Assembly (NCBI RefSeq): GCF_905475465.1
Contig: NC_062242.1
Coordinates: 2,507,501 to 2,571,500 of the forward strand
Direction: 5' to 3'
DNA length: 64,000 nucleotides
Origin: Pieris napi
Taxonomy: Eukaryota; Arthropoda; Insecta; Lepidoptera; Pieridae
Shown here: positions 22,470-37,400 of the stretch, piece by piece
How the letters are laid out: every line of letters begins with the position of its first letter
Position numbering within the stretch: the first letter of the stretch is position 1
Made by a program: the position numbers and the translations under genes
Notes under the pieces: generated by a model
Told to the model about the DNA's origin: nothing
Database searches by the model: none
The model's input: the letters and a program-made list of their open reading frames with translations, nothing else

Positions 22470-25400
22470 GTAAATTTCTTTATACTATACATTTTTGAAT
22501 ATCAATTTATAACACGTTAAGATTTAGCATTTATTTTTCAAAATCAATTTATTTATCATAATATGAAAAGATTGAATATTGTTCGTCAAATATAAGGCTT
22601 CAAAACGTCGTGTGTGTGATAATAGAACCACCCAACGGGATACAAGATGCATTCTACATCTGTTTAACTGAAGGTTTTTGCTTTATAAACTCTCTGCTTC
22701 TACCGCATTTACTATGGAGAGCGTTCAGATGAGTTGTCCGGATTAATACCTGCAGCTGAGGTTCATCATCGGACATCAAGGCAAAATACGTAAAACCACC
22801 CGTATCAACTCGACGTCTGTCGAACGACAGGACTAAGCGAGCCCACTGATGTATTTCCGAACCAATTCGATTAAGGGTTCTTCAAGAAAAGAGCGTACCA
22901 ATTCTTATACGGTTGGCATTCGCAAGCCTTCTGGCAATGGGAGTGTCCATGGGCGGCGGTATCAGTTAACATCGGGTCAGCCGTTTGCCTTTTTTTATAT
23001 CAAAAATAAATACATATCTTCTGCGTCTTCCTATCTCATTCTTTGTAAGTTTGTACCTTGATTAATAATTTACACGAACACTCGCAAGCAAAATTAAAAT
23101 GTAAAAAAAATTGCGGATTTAATAACTCTATCACCATTTCAATGCAATCTATGTATCATATAATACATCTAAAATCTACGGCGAGTACAAATATAATATG
23201 CAAGTATCTCTTAGAAAACGCTGTCATAAGAATAAAGCTTAATATTGTATTTACTTTATTATTTGAAAGTACTTTTATTATAACCCAAATACTTCACAGT
23301 TCCTTAAAATTATATATTTATTTATACATTCAAGCCTTTTTCCGAAGGGATAGGTCGACTACGGATCTCCACTCGCTATCCGTGACACTCTTCTCTCGCT
23401 TTCATCACATTCATAACATTCACCATGCATGCTTGTCTGTGGTAGTCTACCTTTGGCCTGTTCCTTCTCTAGTAGGTCCTGGATTTGGACCAGGTACCTG
23501 TATCTTACTCGTCAGCTGCTTCTCAGTTTTCCGTTCTACAATGCCCAAACACCAAAGCATTCCCATTATCCTTGTCACTACATCCTGTTATATTTCACAA
23601 TGCTAATAATTCCATACTGTTAATAACTGAATAAATTACGCATTTATCAAATGTCAAACAGTGCAATGTGACGTTCCGACCATGGGATGAACAATAATTC
23701 CGATATTGGAAATAATTTAAAGCTGAATTATGGTAACCTGATTGCATTTGCATTGAATTGTTATTGTGATTTAGGTAAATAATCGCTGCTTATTTGACTG
23801 ATTATTTGTTTTCGACATGAAAGGGAAACAGAATGAGAGTATAAATTGTAATACCCTGAATACGTTTGAATGTATGGAGAATATACCAAGTATCGTTTCC
23901 AATGTGTGTAATGCTTTGGGACTACGGGGCCGGAATGGGGTTCAAGTACACAGGCGCTAATTAAAGATTTAGGTTGGCGCCTGGTAGATAGTACCGGTGA
24001 GCCTAGAGCTGGTGCTTTCCTCGCTCAACGAATAAGTATCGCAATACAGTGAGGAAATGCTGCCTGTATGTAAACAACAAAACGATGTAGGTAAACAACA
24101 AAACATTTGTGTGGTGGAAAAAAAAATCATTGGGGAAAATATTGAGATACAAATGTTACCCATAGACATGCCGGACCTACAATGGTATCCGGCATAGACA
24201 CAATGTTTTCTTCTCTGTACAAACAAGTGTTAATTGCGCACATAGAGAATCTTGGATACACAACCAGAGTCTGAACGTGTCTCAGGTTTGAGACTAGCAC
24301 TTAACTACTATATGCATTATTTTATATTATACATTGCTTTAAAGTGACACAATTCCAAAGTGATAAATGGCTGATAACTTTTTTACATTTTCATTTCGCT
24401 CGTAGAATATAGAGGTAATTTATTGCAGATAATAAAGGTGAGACGGTAAAACTCTGTTAAAGCGAAGCTATCGTTTTTATTCATATAAGAAAAAAGTTTG
24501 TCAAGGATATATCTACCTTCTTAGACTGGTTGAGAGTTCTTTCTTTAGGTCAGAGGAAGTACCTTCCTTGCTTCACAGAACCAAATAAATAACGAATGTC
24601 AATTGTTAAAACACACTACTAAGATCACATAATTATCATGTAGTTAACCGAGTATCTTTTCTCTTATTTCTTTTGTTTATTTTTTGAATATTTTTTTACA
24701 ATTTTGACATAAAATGTATAAAGCTAATAGCGGACCCGACAGACGTTGTCCTGCATGATATAGCGATAAGGATATTAAGCAAAGTATGAAAGTACCGACT
24801 AACGTATACAAAAAAATCATTCAAAACGGTCCAGCTGTTTAAGAGGAGTTCAGTGACATCACGTTCATAAGCACAAAAACTTCATAGTTTTTAGTTTTAC
24901 ATTCAAAGACTAAACAGTCCTCTCAAATACGCATTAATATAGAGTTCACTTTTTTTAAATGACTATTATTTTTATGTTGTTAACCTTCCAAAAAGTTCAA
25001 ATGTACTTGAATCCTATTATATAATATTGGTTGAATCATACGAGCAATTTAAACAGTGGGAAAGGCTTAAAAGCATAAAGGTAAAAATATCAAATTGCAA
25101 TATTAGCTCAAGTTTCAAGTACATATTGCGCGCGTGAACTAACCATTATGTCGTTGCATTATTTTATATGACAACATTTTATTTTATATAATCCAAAATT
25201 ATATTCAATCACGCAGTTTTATTCGATAATAATAAATAAGAGATAAAATCACACCAAAGAGACAAAAAGGGTTTGTATTTTGTCTCAAGTCCCAGTACCT
25301 CCTAAAATTATAACGTCAAACCAAACAAAGAAGAACTCTTCAGATTTCAAATAGAGTAGATTTGCTTTTAACTTCTATCTCAGATTATTTATTTTTAAAA

Positions 25401-28400
25401 CCCACTCTGGAGTTATTTAAAAATAAATTCTGAGCTCTGAAGTTTTTGTTTCTAATTAAAACTTGTTTTACAGTCCCGACGAGATGTAATTAATATAAAT
25501 TAAAATGATTCGTATGTAGTTTGTGAAGTTTTCTTAAATATACGTGTTATATTTCGTTTATTGCAGTTATAGTTTTACCCGCAACAACTTCAATTACACA
25601 AACTATTTCACATCAAAAATTCAATTTGAAAATGGAACAAAGTTGTTTAGATCAAGTTATACTGCAATTTCGCTTCCAAATAAATAGTTATTAGTAGAGT
25701 GGAAGATTCAATATAAGAACTCGGATAGCCGTAGGCAGCTTATTAAATGTAAGATGAAACTCGTCATATGTATCTTAGCCAGGCAAGTTCAATCCACACC
25801 ATTTTACACCTTAGTTCCTTTGAAATAGAAGTGGTTTTTAAATGTAGCATTTTACATTTAGGATTAATATTTTTTCCGCTTCTTTACGACGAAAAGGACA
25901 CACGCTTAATATAATGAAAGTTCCTTAATGTACTTTGAATTAGTCGGACGCGAAATCCTTTGTAGTGATAAAAGGTAAAATCATAATTGAAAACGGATTT
26001 TTTAATATAAGCTTTACAGCTATTCTTTTGAAGATTTTTAATTTCACTTGCTAGTTTGCTGTGACTAGATCACACATACTTACATCTTAGAATGTTTGAA
26101 ATATAATATTTGACAACGCTTACAGTTACCGAAGGTGATAGTGACTTGACAGCTAGTCTGAAGTGTCATTGTCATTCACCCTAACGCAATATTGAGCGCT
26201 AGTGCAACGAGAGAGGGTATACAATGACTTAAGGCCGATTTACATTATCTTAGTGTTTAGGAGAGTGCAGTAGGATAGTACTTTAGTTGAAACATGTAAA
26301 CGCTACTTGCTTTAGTAAACGCTTCGCTAAAGAACTTGCCTTTCAAGTTGTACTAAAGCACTCTCCTCCTTGGTTTGATTTTGATTGACTAAGATAATGT
26401 AAATCGGCCTTAATATTATACAATAAACAGACCACGCATGGTGGCAAATAGTTTGAGCTACGTGTTCGATGGTGTGCAGTTTTGTTCGACAGTACAATTC
26501 GTGATAGTGATAGTAGATAGTGTACTGACTTTGGATAATAATAACTAAATTATTACGCATAATATTAAAATTTATTCTCCTTGATTACACGGATAAATGT
26601 AATTAAGCATGAATACTAATTTTCAATAAGTGTTGACATATTGAAGTTAGTTTTAAATATTTTTATTGTTTTTGTTTCAGAGTAAGACATTAGATTTAGC
26701 TCTCGTATCAATATACCGGGGCGGTTTGGACCTGGCATCAGTTAGTCAGTATTCTGGTTCACCGTACAACACTACTGATAGGTAAGTAACTAAAACTATT
26801 ACATTTTCGTTAATCAACTAATAATTTGAGTCATTATATGGATATTATAGAGAGAGAGATGAAGCCAGTTGACAAAAACCTATACTCGTAAAAGGTCATT
26901 GAAAGAAAAAAAAATTCTGTATAAAGTGTGTCTTTTGTAAAAATCGATGAATGTTTCAAAGACTTAAGTCTTTGAAACATTCATCGATTTTTACGAGGCT
27001 TTCTTATTTGAAAACAATTATGTCGTTTAACTATCGGAAAAATTATGCTTAAAAATGTCTGTAGATATTGTACTATACTGAGCCGAACTAACTTTAAATT
27101 TATTTTAAACGATATGGGCAAATGTAGGCCGTCGTCGCAGCCCATTGACACCCATTTTAGTGGGTGCGTTGCCGGCCTTTGAGGGCGGAGTATTTTCTTT
27201 TTATAAACAATTGGAGGTCGTATCTCCAAGGGAAGATCGCCATTGGGAGTCGATTACACAGTTTGCTAGTTCGCAAAAGAAAATGTATTGCTGTATGTGG
27301 GTAGCTAGGACTCATATGCACAATTTAAAAATAAAACAAATATAACAAACATTTTTATTTATTTTAATATAACTAAAATAAATTCATAACATCGGTAATC
27401 AATACTACAAATACATTTAATAAAGTATTATGATAGGCATTAAGAATGTTAAATAAATTTTAAGTACAAAATACTCTGCTAAAAGTTTATGCATTTGATG
27501 AATAAGTTTAAACAAGAAAATTCTTTAATAAAATATAGAACATTTTCACCCGAATATTTTCAATTGCCAACGCTTCATAAAGCATGAGCCAACAATATTA
27601 AAATGCAGGGTAAAATGTGGGTAATTCACTATGGTTTTAGTATTCTCCGTAAAATTTAGTTTATGCACTCGCCTTTATTGCATACTTTTAATAAAACGGA
27701 AATATTTATTTCAACCATATACAACTCATATTTTTTATTTCACGTACTTTTCGGATAAAATATTTATACAGTGTTACAAAAAAGAGTGTCAAGCGGTAGT
27801 CACTGAGTGTCATATGGGGGATCGTATATGTTCTACGATTTTTTGTAGTTTAAGAGTTATAATTTTTTTGTTTTTGGTGAATTTGCGAATTTTAGGTAAT
27901 TTTTGGGTGATTCTTTGAAAATAATGAAGATAGACAATTGTTTCTCATTGCTTAAACACTAGGCTATTTGACGTAAAAACATATAACTGCAAATATTTAA
28001 AAAAAATAAGTGCGTGCGTACAAATTACATATGTCAGAAGTGAAACTTCTTTGGCAAACAAATTTTTAACTCTTGTTCATATTTATACAAATCTAAAACT
28101 TTAAATTTCCGAGGCTTAGAGGGAGGGAAAAAGGAAGATATGTTAGGAATTTAATGAATTTAATTGTCATTAAAATATTAAAAGTGTCGAAAATTAATAC
28201 AAATAATAAATTTATTTTTTTAAATTAATTTCTTCGATAATAAAAACACGTGGCATTTTAATTTACAATTCGTCATTTTAGATTTCTATAAATTATTTTG
28301 CATAAAATATAAAATACTTATATTTTATAAATTCTCTTTACGAAATTTGATTTTAAAAATAGAATTTCTATAAAGTAATTCACCCCTATCTCAATCGCTC

Positions 28401-31400
28401 TCTACCATTTTTTCTTCGACAAAAACGCTGCACATCTTCGTGACGTTCCGTAAAAATTTTACACTCATGCGCCTAAAGAAGTTTCACTTAATCAAAATAT
28501 TTTTTTTTATAATTATTAAAGAAATAAAACTTATGTTTGACCCCCTTGATACTCTTTTTCGGGACATTCTTTGTAAACCATTATATAAATTACACACATC
28601 ACAGATTACATTATTTATTTAAGAAATGTGTCTAGCGTGGGTGCTACGTGCGTTTTAACGTATACAATATGCGACTTGCTTGTTAATATTCTCGAAGCTA
28701 AGCTAGTTTATAATAATACATAGTATTTTGCTTTATTGAAATTGGAAATACAGCTTACGTTTATAATTAACTTGGTATAGCCGAATTGGTATAAACTATC
28801 AATATTTCAGTTTCTTTAAGTATACTTTACGAATCTACACAGCGATAGTGCCAACAACTTTTCTTTTTTCGTTTGCTTCCATTTTTTACTTCCATCAACG
28901 CACAAGAAGTAATTCATAAGTTTTCCATTTATTTAATACTCGAACAATTTATACTGAAACAATTATTTTTAATCGCTACCTTCCTCGCGATAACGATATT
29001 TTCCGCGTAGTGAAAAATTTGCGTTCATCAAATATCGTAATTGCGTAAATTGGCAGGCAACTTTGATGATCAAAATTTTGTATTCCAGGTTTTTATTAAC
29101 TAAAGTTGTGATAAATAGCTAACAATGTATAAAAAACGCTTCCAAACAAAGCACATAAAACGAAACATCGCGCTTACAACTAGCAACAAAAACTATAACT
29201 AGGACATAACAGGGCAGTTTGGAAGTTCTATCGTTCGCCTACAAAACGCTTACAACTGAAGGTAATAGCTACCTCAGAACTTTTGATAGTGGCGAAGTTC
29301 CGCTAGAAGAGTGTTAAGATCACGCAAACTTATGTTCGCTTCAGGAGTGATAAGTGATGAGCGATAGAAGAAAAAAATATCAAGTACATTAGTTAAGCTC
29401 TGTGTTAGTTACTCGTTAAGTTTTTCTGGATTAATACAACTTATGGTCCGTCAAGCATAATCAATAATAAAAAATTGGTTGTCTGTTAAGTCGGTTTATG
29501 GAAATTGTTGAAATTATTATAAACTTAAGTCTTCGAGAGGAAGAGAGATAGATGCGGCGCAATCGTACAATGATCATAAAGGGACAATGAGCGTAACGGG
29601 ACAATGAGCGTAACGGGACAATGAGTCATGCATTTCGTGCGTGCATCCGGTGTTCATCGGCGCTACAATATTTTTAGGTCTGTGCCTCAGATTTCTGTCT
29701 CATAATCATTTGTTAATCTTATGGGCAAATAGGTGATCAGCCTGTGCTTGATACTCGCAGTTGTCTTTTTGGGTTTAAGGCAAGCCGGTTTTCTCATGAT
29801 TTTTTCCTTCACCGTTCGATCTCAGAGCCAGCACTGCTCACGATACTAACTTAATGATAAAAGTTATATTTGGTGACTTTATGATAAGAAAAATGATAAT
29901 TCAAATAAGTATTTAAATCTATAGGAAACGGAACTTTAAGTATTCTGCAAAGTTTTGTTGTTCTGAACTATTCTCGAAGATTCTTCGCCGACGCCTCTAC
30001 CTTGTGTACTGTCATGTACACTAGAGCGAGTTAAAGATTAGTATGAAACTCAATTATACCAACAAAGTTCACGGGTTCGCGATCCGTGTAATTAAATTTC
30101 TACCCGAATACTGCGCGGTTCGAATACCGATACCTAAAGACGCGAGAAAAGTTTTAATATAAACTTAAAGTAATGTGCAGTAACTTAGATCTCTTCGAGT
30201 GGTTAATATAAACTTTGATATTATTAATTGAAGTGAAACTTCTTTCGGCGCGCATTAGTGTCAAATTTTTACGGAACGTCACGATGATGTGCAGCGTTTT
30301 TATCGAAGAAAAGGGAGAGAGGGATTGAGACCGATTGAGAGAGAGTGAGAAGGGTGAATTACCTTATAGAAATTCTATTTTTAATATTAAAATTTCGTAA
30401 AAAGAATTTTCATGCCAAATAATTTATTGAAATCTCAAATGGCGAATTATTGTAAATTAAAATACCACGTGTTTTTAATATCTATTAAATTAAATTTATG
30501 ATTTGTATTAATTTTCGACACTTAATCGACAATTCCTACATAATATCTTCCTTTTCCCTCCCTCTAAGTCTCAAAAATCTAAAGTATTAGATTTGTATAA
30601 ATATGAACAAGAGTTAAAAATTAGTTTGCCAAAGAAGTTTCACTTCTGACTTGTGTACTTTGTACGCACCTAATGTTAAGTGATATCGCCTTTACATTGC
30701 CAGAAGCCTCGCAAGTTGCGTTGCCGGCCTTTTAAGAATTTGTACGCTCTTTTATTAAAGTCAGTATTGGTAAATTAGTTGACAAAAGGTTGTTTTTTAC
30801 ATCTATAACGAGAATTAATGTTGCCTTTATGCCATTAATTTTTATTCTTATTTCTGGCTCTATCGTTATCTTTAAGCACGGGTAGCCTAGAATAGGTCGC
30901 TTGTTAAATCTGTGTTTTATGTTTATTGATTGTGTGTATTGAAGTGAAAATAAGTAAAAGTAATTTTATTACATGGCATAATATTATTCATTTTATGAAT
31001 GGAAAACAATTTTGTGAATACGTTTCGGGGTCTACAATTTCAATAAATTGATACCGAAGTTATTTCATATAAAAAATATGATTCATGGATTTCATAAAAT
31101 AATATGGTTTTACGCAGAAACTTAATGTAGATTTTAATATAACAATTAAGTTTAATTACAAATTTAAAGTTATTTTCCAATTATATTTTAAGTTATAGAC
31201 TGTAGTTTAATCGTTTATTTTTACTAACAACTATTGTTTTTTTGTATATTTCTTGCAACCCACTAGTTAGGTTTACAAAATTGGAAAACTACACGTAATG
31301 GTTCTGCTAAAATTTACTCTTATCAAATTAAGTTTTTTCAATCTGTTTGTATGTGTATATGTAATATGTATGTCGTATGTACATAAACTAAATTTCAGGC

Positions 31401-34400
31401 AGATTAACCTCAAAATCGGCGCACAGCTGATAGCTTGCTTTAACTGGAGTATGGCCCCGCAAAGCGAGCTGGTAGTGTTTTCAAGAGTCAGTGACCCTAT
31501 TGAAGACCTCGAGACTACTCCACCAGATGGGCCCTGGCTAGAGGCCACAGCAGCGGCCGTACCATGGAGCTTAGGTGTAGATATCGCCATTTGGAATGCG
31601 GTTGGTATGTACAAGCACAATTACTATCGTTTTAATCGACTTCAAAAGTTAATTGAATTTTTGAACGAACACCAAAACATTTTATAGCACCTAGTATATG
31701 GAAACGGTAATTTAATTACATTTAATTCTCATATAAAGTCATTTAAAATATGATTTATATTTTTTTGTGCATTTTGAAGTCGGTTATATATAACTATATA
31801 TTATTTATTCATGTAAACTAAATTTATATTTACTGCCACTTCTCAAATCAAGGGAATTAACTGACGAAAAGAACTAGCAATAAACTCGAACGGTCAAGCA
31901 TGCATCATGTTCCTCATCACATATTAAAACAGTAAATTATTGTAATTAAATTAAAAATAATTAATAAATTAAAAAGAAAACCATACGCCTCTGCACTGTG
32001 AAATAGGATAGCTTCACTTAAAATGAGTATAATTTTCTGTAGCATTTATTCCTGTATAATACCGTGGGAGTCTATTTGCATAATGACGGATTATACTTAG
32101 AAATAATAGTCTGGTGTGTCATCAACAATGTTTCCAGTGCTTGCTAGATATAGACACAATTTAAACGCATAATTATATTTTATTTTATTTATGTTCTGAC
32201 GTATATCGTATGTTAAAACATAAGATATACATGTACATGATAAAAAGAAATCAGGCGCAGCGCTAACCAGATCCATGAAGCTTCCTCGCAATCAAAGCCA
32301 ATTCCAAGGGAACTTTTTATATCAATGAAATCGCATGAGTCCGCGTATATACGACAAACAATGTAAATACATAAATAGCTATTAGGTAGGAATAAAAAAA
32401 CAATGATTCCAATAAGGGCAAAAAAGGTAACGAAAATTGTTGGGTCTAAGATATTGTGTTAGACTCATGTTTTTCACCGTATCAGCAAGTGTTATTGTGA
32501 ATACAAATGAAAGTTCAAGTGTGTACAACCAGGTTTTGAACGCACAATCTCAGAGATCGAAGATTTGTATTGACTACATTACAATGCTCTTGAATAAAGA
32601 TTTATTTTTGTCAATAAAATACAGTATTATCGACTTGTTGATAGCAAAATTGCTTTGATTTGCAATCAATCAAGCAAATAATATAAATTTAATAAGAAGC
32701 AATGAAAAGGTTATATTTCGCATCAGCAAACAATATGCGAGTTTAAGTTCGAATAATAAATAATATTTACGATCAAAGTAAAGAACTACTAAAGAAACTA
32801 CAAAGTAACATTTAAATAACAGAAATTTTGAAGTATAAACTCAGTCTGATTTACTTAATTTCTACTAGAATTATATTCAGTGGGTTAATTAAGTTTAGTA
32901 TTTTGATTTATCTTAGCTCCTATTTTAACCACGATCATGCGCTAATAAAGTTTGTACGAATCGAATTCGGTTAATAGTAGAACTAGAAGCATGATGTATT
33001 GGTACGCAATACAACGTACCATGCTTCCAAATATATTTGAAAACCTTACAAAATTTATGTTATTGTTATAGGTTGGGCAGGATGGGGCGAGTGGGGGGTG
33101 TGTAGCAAAACATGCGGTGGGGGGAGGCAAACGCGTAGACGCTATTGTTCCAAAGGCTTTTGTGAGGGATTCGGAGAGCAGTGGAGATCCTGTAACTCTT
33201 TTGAATGTGAAGGTAAGATTAGGGTGTCATGTATAAAGGATTTTCTTTTTAGACGTACTATATTTCTTGTATCATTACGCTCCTACGTTTAGGATGATAA
33301 ATGCGCTCATGTGAAGTAAGTGAACTTAGTACTACAATAGCACAAATAGTCAAGCAACAACTGAAGTATTTCCGAACCAATTCGACTTTAGGTCCTTCCA
33401 GAAAAGAGCGTACAAATTCTTGAAGGGCCGGCAACGCACTTGCGAGCCTTCTGGCAGTGTGAGTATCCATGAGCGGCAGTATCACTTAACATCAGGGGAG
33501 CCTCTTGTCCGTTTGACTTCTATTACATAAAAAAAAACAAACAATGATATTCCGATTAACAGGGTTTAAAAGGATATTTTCAATATTATGAATACTTAAG
33601 AAGGCCCACTACTTGAGACAGTTCGGAGATTTAACCCAATATTTTTGTAATCAAAATTCCATTTGATTTATTTTATATTACGTTAATTTCTTATATATTA
33701 TTCTATTAAACTAAAAGTAGAAAAAAATTCTAGCATTTTTCACAAGCAAAAATACTGCGTTGATTTTCCCGATATGTAACTTAATTAAAAACCCGGAAAA
33801 ACAAACATTGAAAGTTTTGAGTTAGATAAATGTTAAAATGGTATTCGAATACTCGTAAAATTCGTTAGCGTATGTCCAAATATTAAAAAAATATTATCTG
33901 CATTCCCGAGAAGGTAATATATGCCTGTAATTTTAAATCAGTATTTAATGTCTAACTATCCTCGAATATTTAAAAACGATTATCTATATATATAAAAATG
34001 AAAACCGTTTTCCGTTGTCACGACATAACATGAAAACGGCTTGACCGATTTGGCCAATTCTTTTTTTATAATATTCTTTGAAGTACGAGGATGGTTCTTA
34101 CGGACAGAAAAATTAAAAAAATTCAGTGAAAAAGTCTAAAAACAACACTTTCCTATATTCCCATACATAATATTCGTAATAATACTTAAAAGTCAATTTG
34201 AACTTTAATACCATATCATAAAGTTCAAGTGTTAGTGGAGGGGTTCCGAGAAGGTAAATTTTTATTTTTTGACATAATGTATTTGTTGTCTTATCAACTT
34301 TCTTTGTTTATCTTACCTATACAGGTGTCTCGAATAGCAGAATAAATATTTAGAAAAAAATAAAGAATCGACTATTATATATATATATTGTTAGGCGGTA

Positions 34401-37400
34401 CGAAGTTCGCCAGGCCAGCTAGTATTCTATAATATCGTGTATGTCTAACACCAAAAGTTATCAAGTCTATAAATATATAAGGTTCCCAACGCTTCCTCGA
34501 CAATTTTACGATCTCTTAGAGTCCAAGTCGACCACGATCCGTGGCAAAATTGTTTCCATAACTTTCCTAAGGATATTTTTATTTGGCATTTGTGTTACCT
34601 ATATGAACATAAATTTATAAACTATTAATGGTTATCAAAATATACGTATTTATTTTTCAAATAATATTAAATACTAGCCGCGAACGTTTCGCCCTAAAAA
34701 GTTTTTTACTTAGCCTACCTTTTTTGTAGCGACCAACAAATGGAACATTTTGTTATGCCATAGAGACATTTCGCTTTTCCGCACTAAAAACCTAAGTATT
34801 GAATAATACTAATTTTTTAATTTTCCAATTTTCTCCATGAAAACCTTCATTAGAGTTCAAGGATAATTAAAAAATTGGTCCGGCTGTCTTCAAGTTTTGC
34901 GCTTAGCAACATATTTGACAATTAATTTTTATTTATATAGATTAAATTAAATATACTCACTACGAAAAGGAATTACTGTCACTTAAACAAAACACTACTC
35001 TCATTTCACAACCAGATACCTTAGATCTACTTCACTAATATCTAAAACCAATAGATATTTCGATACGTATTAGTAAATTGGCTGGCATAATCTCTGATGA
35101 CATCATCTAACAATGAGAACCGAATTCGTAGTAATTCTTTAATATCTGTAGTAGATTTACGCCTTGCGAGATACTGACATTAAAATCCTTGGTCATATTT
35201 ATATTTCAGATATATTAGTACTAACATTCATCACTGTTCGCATTCCCTGCAGGTACAATAAATCCACTCGCGCCCGGTGCGAGACGGAATTTCCACCCTG
35301 CTCAAGCAAAGTGGGGCCGAGTAGCAGATAGACCGCATGCCTTCAGTTTGCGGCCAAACTCCTACATATGGATTGCCTCTTCAGAACTATTTGCAGTGGG
35401 GAACGCTTTCCCGCGAGAGTTCACTTTATTCCTCTCGTTGAGGTTGCGACCTGAGGTAGGTATCGATGAAACTTGACAATAACCGCCACCTTTACGCGCT
35501 TAGTACTCTGAAATACTGCAAATGCACCTACAAAGCTTTAATATGATAGGTACATATGAAATAGTTATTATAGTTGTTTACGATAATAAGCTGTATAAAG
35601 TTAAGCTATTAAGATATTTTATACTACCAAAACTTAATAATGAATTATTTACCCAACGATGTCGTTTTAATTATTTTGATTTTATTGTTTTATTCTTCTG
35701 TTAACATAGCGTCTATTTTAATGCTCAAAAATTATATATAATACTACTTAAGTACTAACACAGGTTTGTCAATAAAATCATTAATATCAATCACTATCTT
35801 TATACCTTCAATAATAATTACATCTAATATATTTTTATAATTTGTTTTAGAGTGGCGGATATGGGCAAGGTACACTTTTCTCTCTGCGATCACGTCGTCG
35901 TTCCGGTTCCTTTTTATCCCTGGAGCTGGCGGGACGAGGTGCTGCAAGACTTGTACATGCTGGAGGTGGATCCAAGAAGACCATCTACCTTGCTGTACCA
36001 CTATATGACTTTAGATGGCATCATATCGCTATCAGGTGAGTTAAAATCGCAGATAAAAACAATATTTTTCTAGAGTTTTCTTTAAAGAAAAACACACCTG
36101 CTTTCGAAAGTAATAAATTTTTATCTTACAAAAGCGATCGTGTTTCGAATTCTTACGTAAATTCGTATTCATTCAATTTATAATATTTTTATAACCATAA
36201 AACTTGCTCCATTTATTAATTGAATACAAAATAAATTCCTATTTTATATTTATACAAATGAATCGCGAAATATATTGCTAAGCTTAAAACCCGAAAATGG
36301 TTGGACAAATTCGAGTATTTATTTTCTTTGTACCTGGAACTCTGAGGAAGCTTATTATGGAGAGAAAAATTGGAAAAGGCCAATAAAACAAAACATATTA
36401 AGGCGAAACGAAGTTCGCGGGCTTTAATGTGTTACTTCTAAAATACCGACGCTTTGACATATAGTATGAAAATATTACAGTACACTTTAAGTGCATTTGT
36501 CTCTTTCTGTCATATTGATTTTATGCTGAGATAAAAGAGATAGTTATTTCATGACAATGATTCCGTTATGTAATATTATATTTTTCATCAACACAATTTC
36601 TTGCTTGAACAGTTTTAGCCTAGCGCTTAAGCAAGTGACTCTAACATTACAGTCGACTGTTCGAACCCCAATGCGCCAATGTACGAGTATGATGCAATGT
36701 TTGAACTTTGTCTAATTCATTAAATATAATCAGAAATATGTTTATCTTATATTGGGGAACATAGTTACATAATTTTAATAATACTGTGTAATTTATTTTA
36801 CATTAAATTTGTACGCTCATAACACATTTTTGCTTTGTATTTTCCAAGTGTTCTGATTAAACCAACCCGTCTTTTACTTCTACAATTTTGAGTTGGAATT
36901 TGAAGAAGCTTAGTAAATACCTTAACCAAACGTTTGATGTTGGAAGACGAGGTCAAATATTTAATGAGAAATTAAATATTAATTACGGTTTGATAGGATT
37001 TTACCTCACCTATTTTGCCGAAAAGTTTTTTAAAAAATCATAAGGTAAAATGACATATTTTAATTTGTTTTATTTTTAACTAGCTGACCCGGCGCACTTT
37101 GTTCCACCTTACAGTCTAATAATATCGTGTTAACTTTACTTAGACTTAGGATTTCATTAAGGTTAACATTAATACAAATTCTTTTTGCAAATATAGAAAT
37201 GTTTTATTGCGTGCCATTGCGAAAGAAGAATGGCCTCTTCTCTCGAGCGCAAATATTGCGTTACTGCATGTCAAAGCACTTTCTGATATACAACATTTTT
37301 TGATGAGGTAACTTCGATCAAGATCAAATCATGCATCTCCTCATTCACCTTGAGGTGTGTCAGTGTCAGTTCAAGCTTGAACTGACACGAATTCGACGTA

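Larger units (their letters stand above)
22470..26680 (+). other. Intron 1
   Basis: Donor GTAAAT, acceptor TTTTTGTTTCAG. It contains LINE fragments at 22600-22995 and 23930-24080, a Helitron-like piece at 24729-24860 and the TTAA-flanked MITE at 26233-26409. I see nothing in 23000-23920, 24090-24720 and 24870-26220 beyond AT-rich DNA. Confidence 0.8.
26782..31398 (+). other. Intron 2
   Basis: Donor GTAAGTAAC, acceptor AAATTTCAG. It contains a 58-bp palindrome, a LINE fragment, two inverted copies of one MITE family, a 17-bp tandem repeat, a SINE and a LINE tail. Nothing is recognised in 27310-28009, 28491-29580, 29850-30229 and 30770-31398. Confidence 0.8.
33213..35252 (+). other. Intron 4
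   Basis: Donor GTAAGA, acceptor CCCTGCAG. It contains a LINE tail (33363-33530) and two Helitron-like elements (33983-34422 and 34674-34941). Nothing is seen in 33540-33980 or 34950-35252. Confidence 0.8.

Noticed and set aside
27631..27918. Plus-strand 95-codon frame in intron 2
   Set aside because: Composition is F/I/L-rich as expected from AT-rich DNA and it conflicts with the spliced gene model.
35852..36073. 73-codon frame over coding exon 6
   Set aside because: It is a shadow; the frame joined by splicing to exons 5 and 7 gives the TSPN domain instead.
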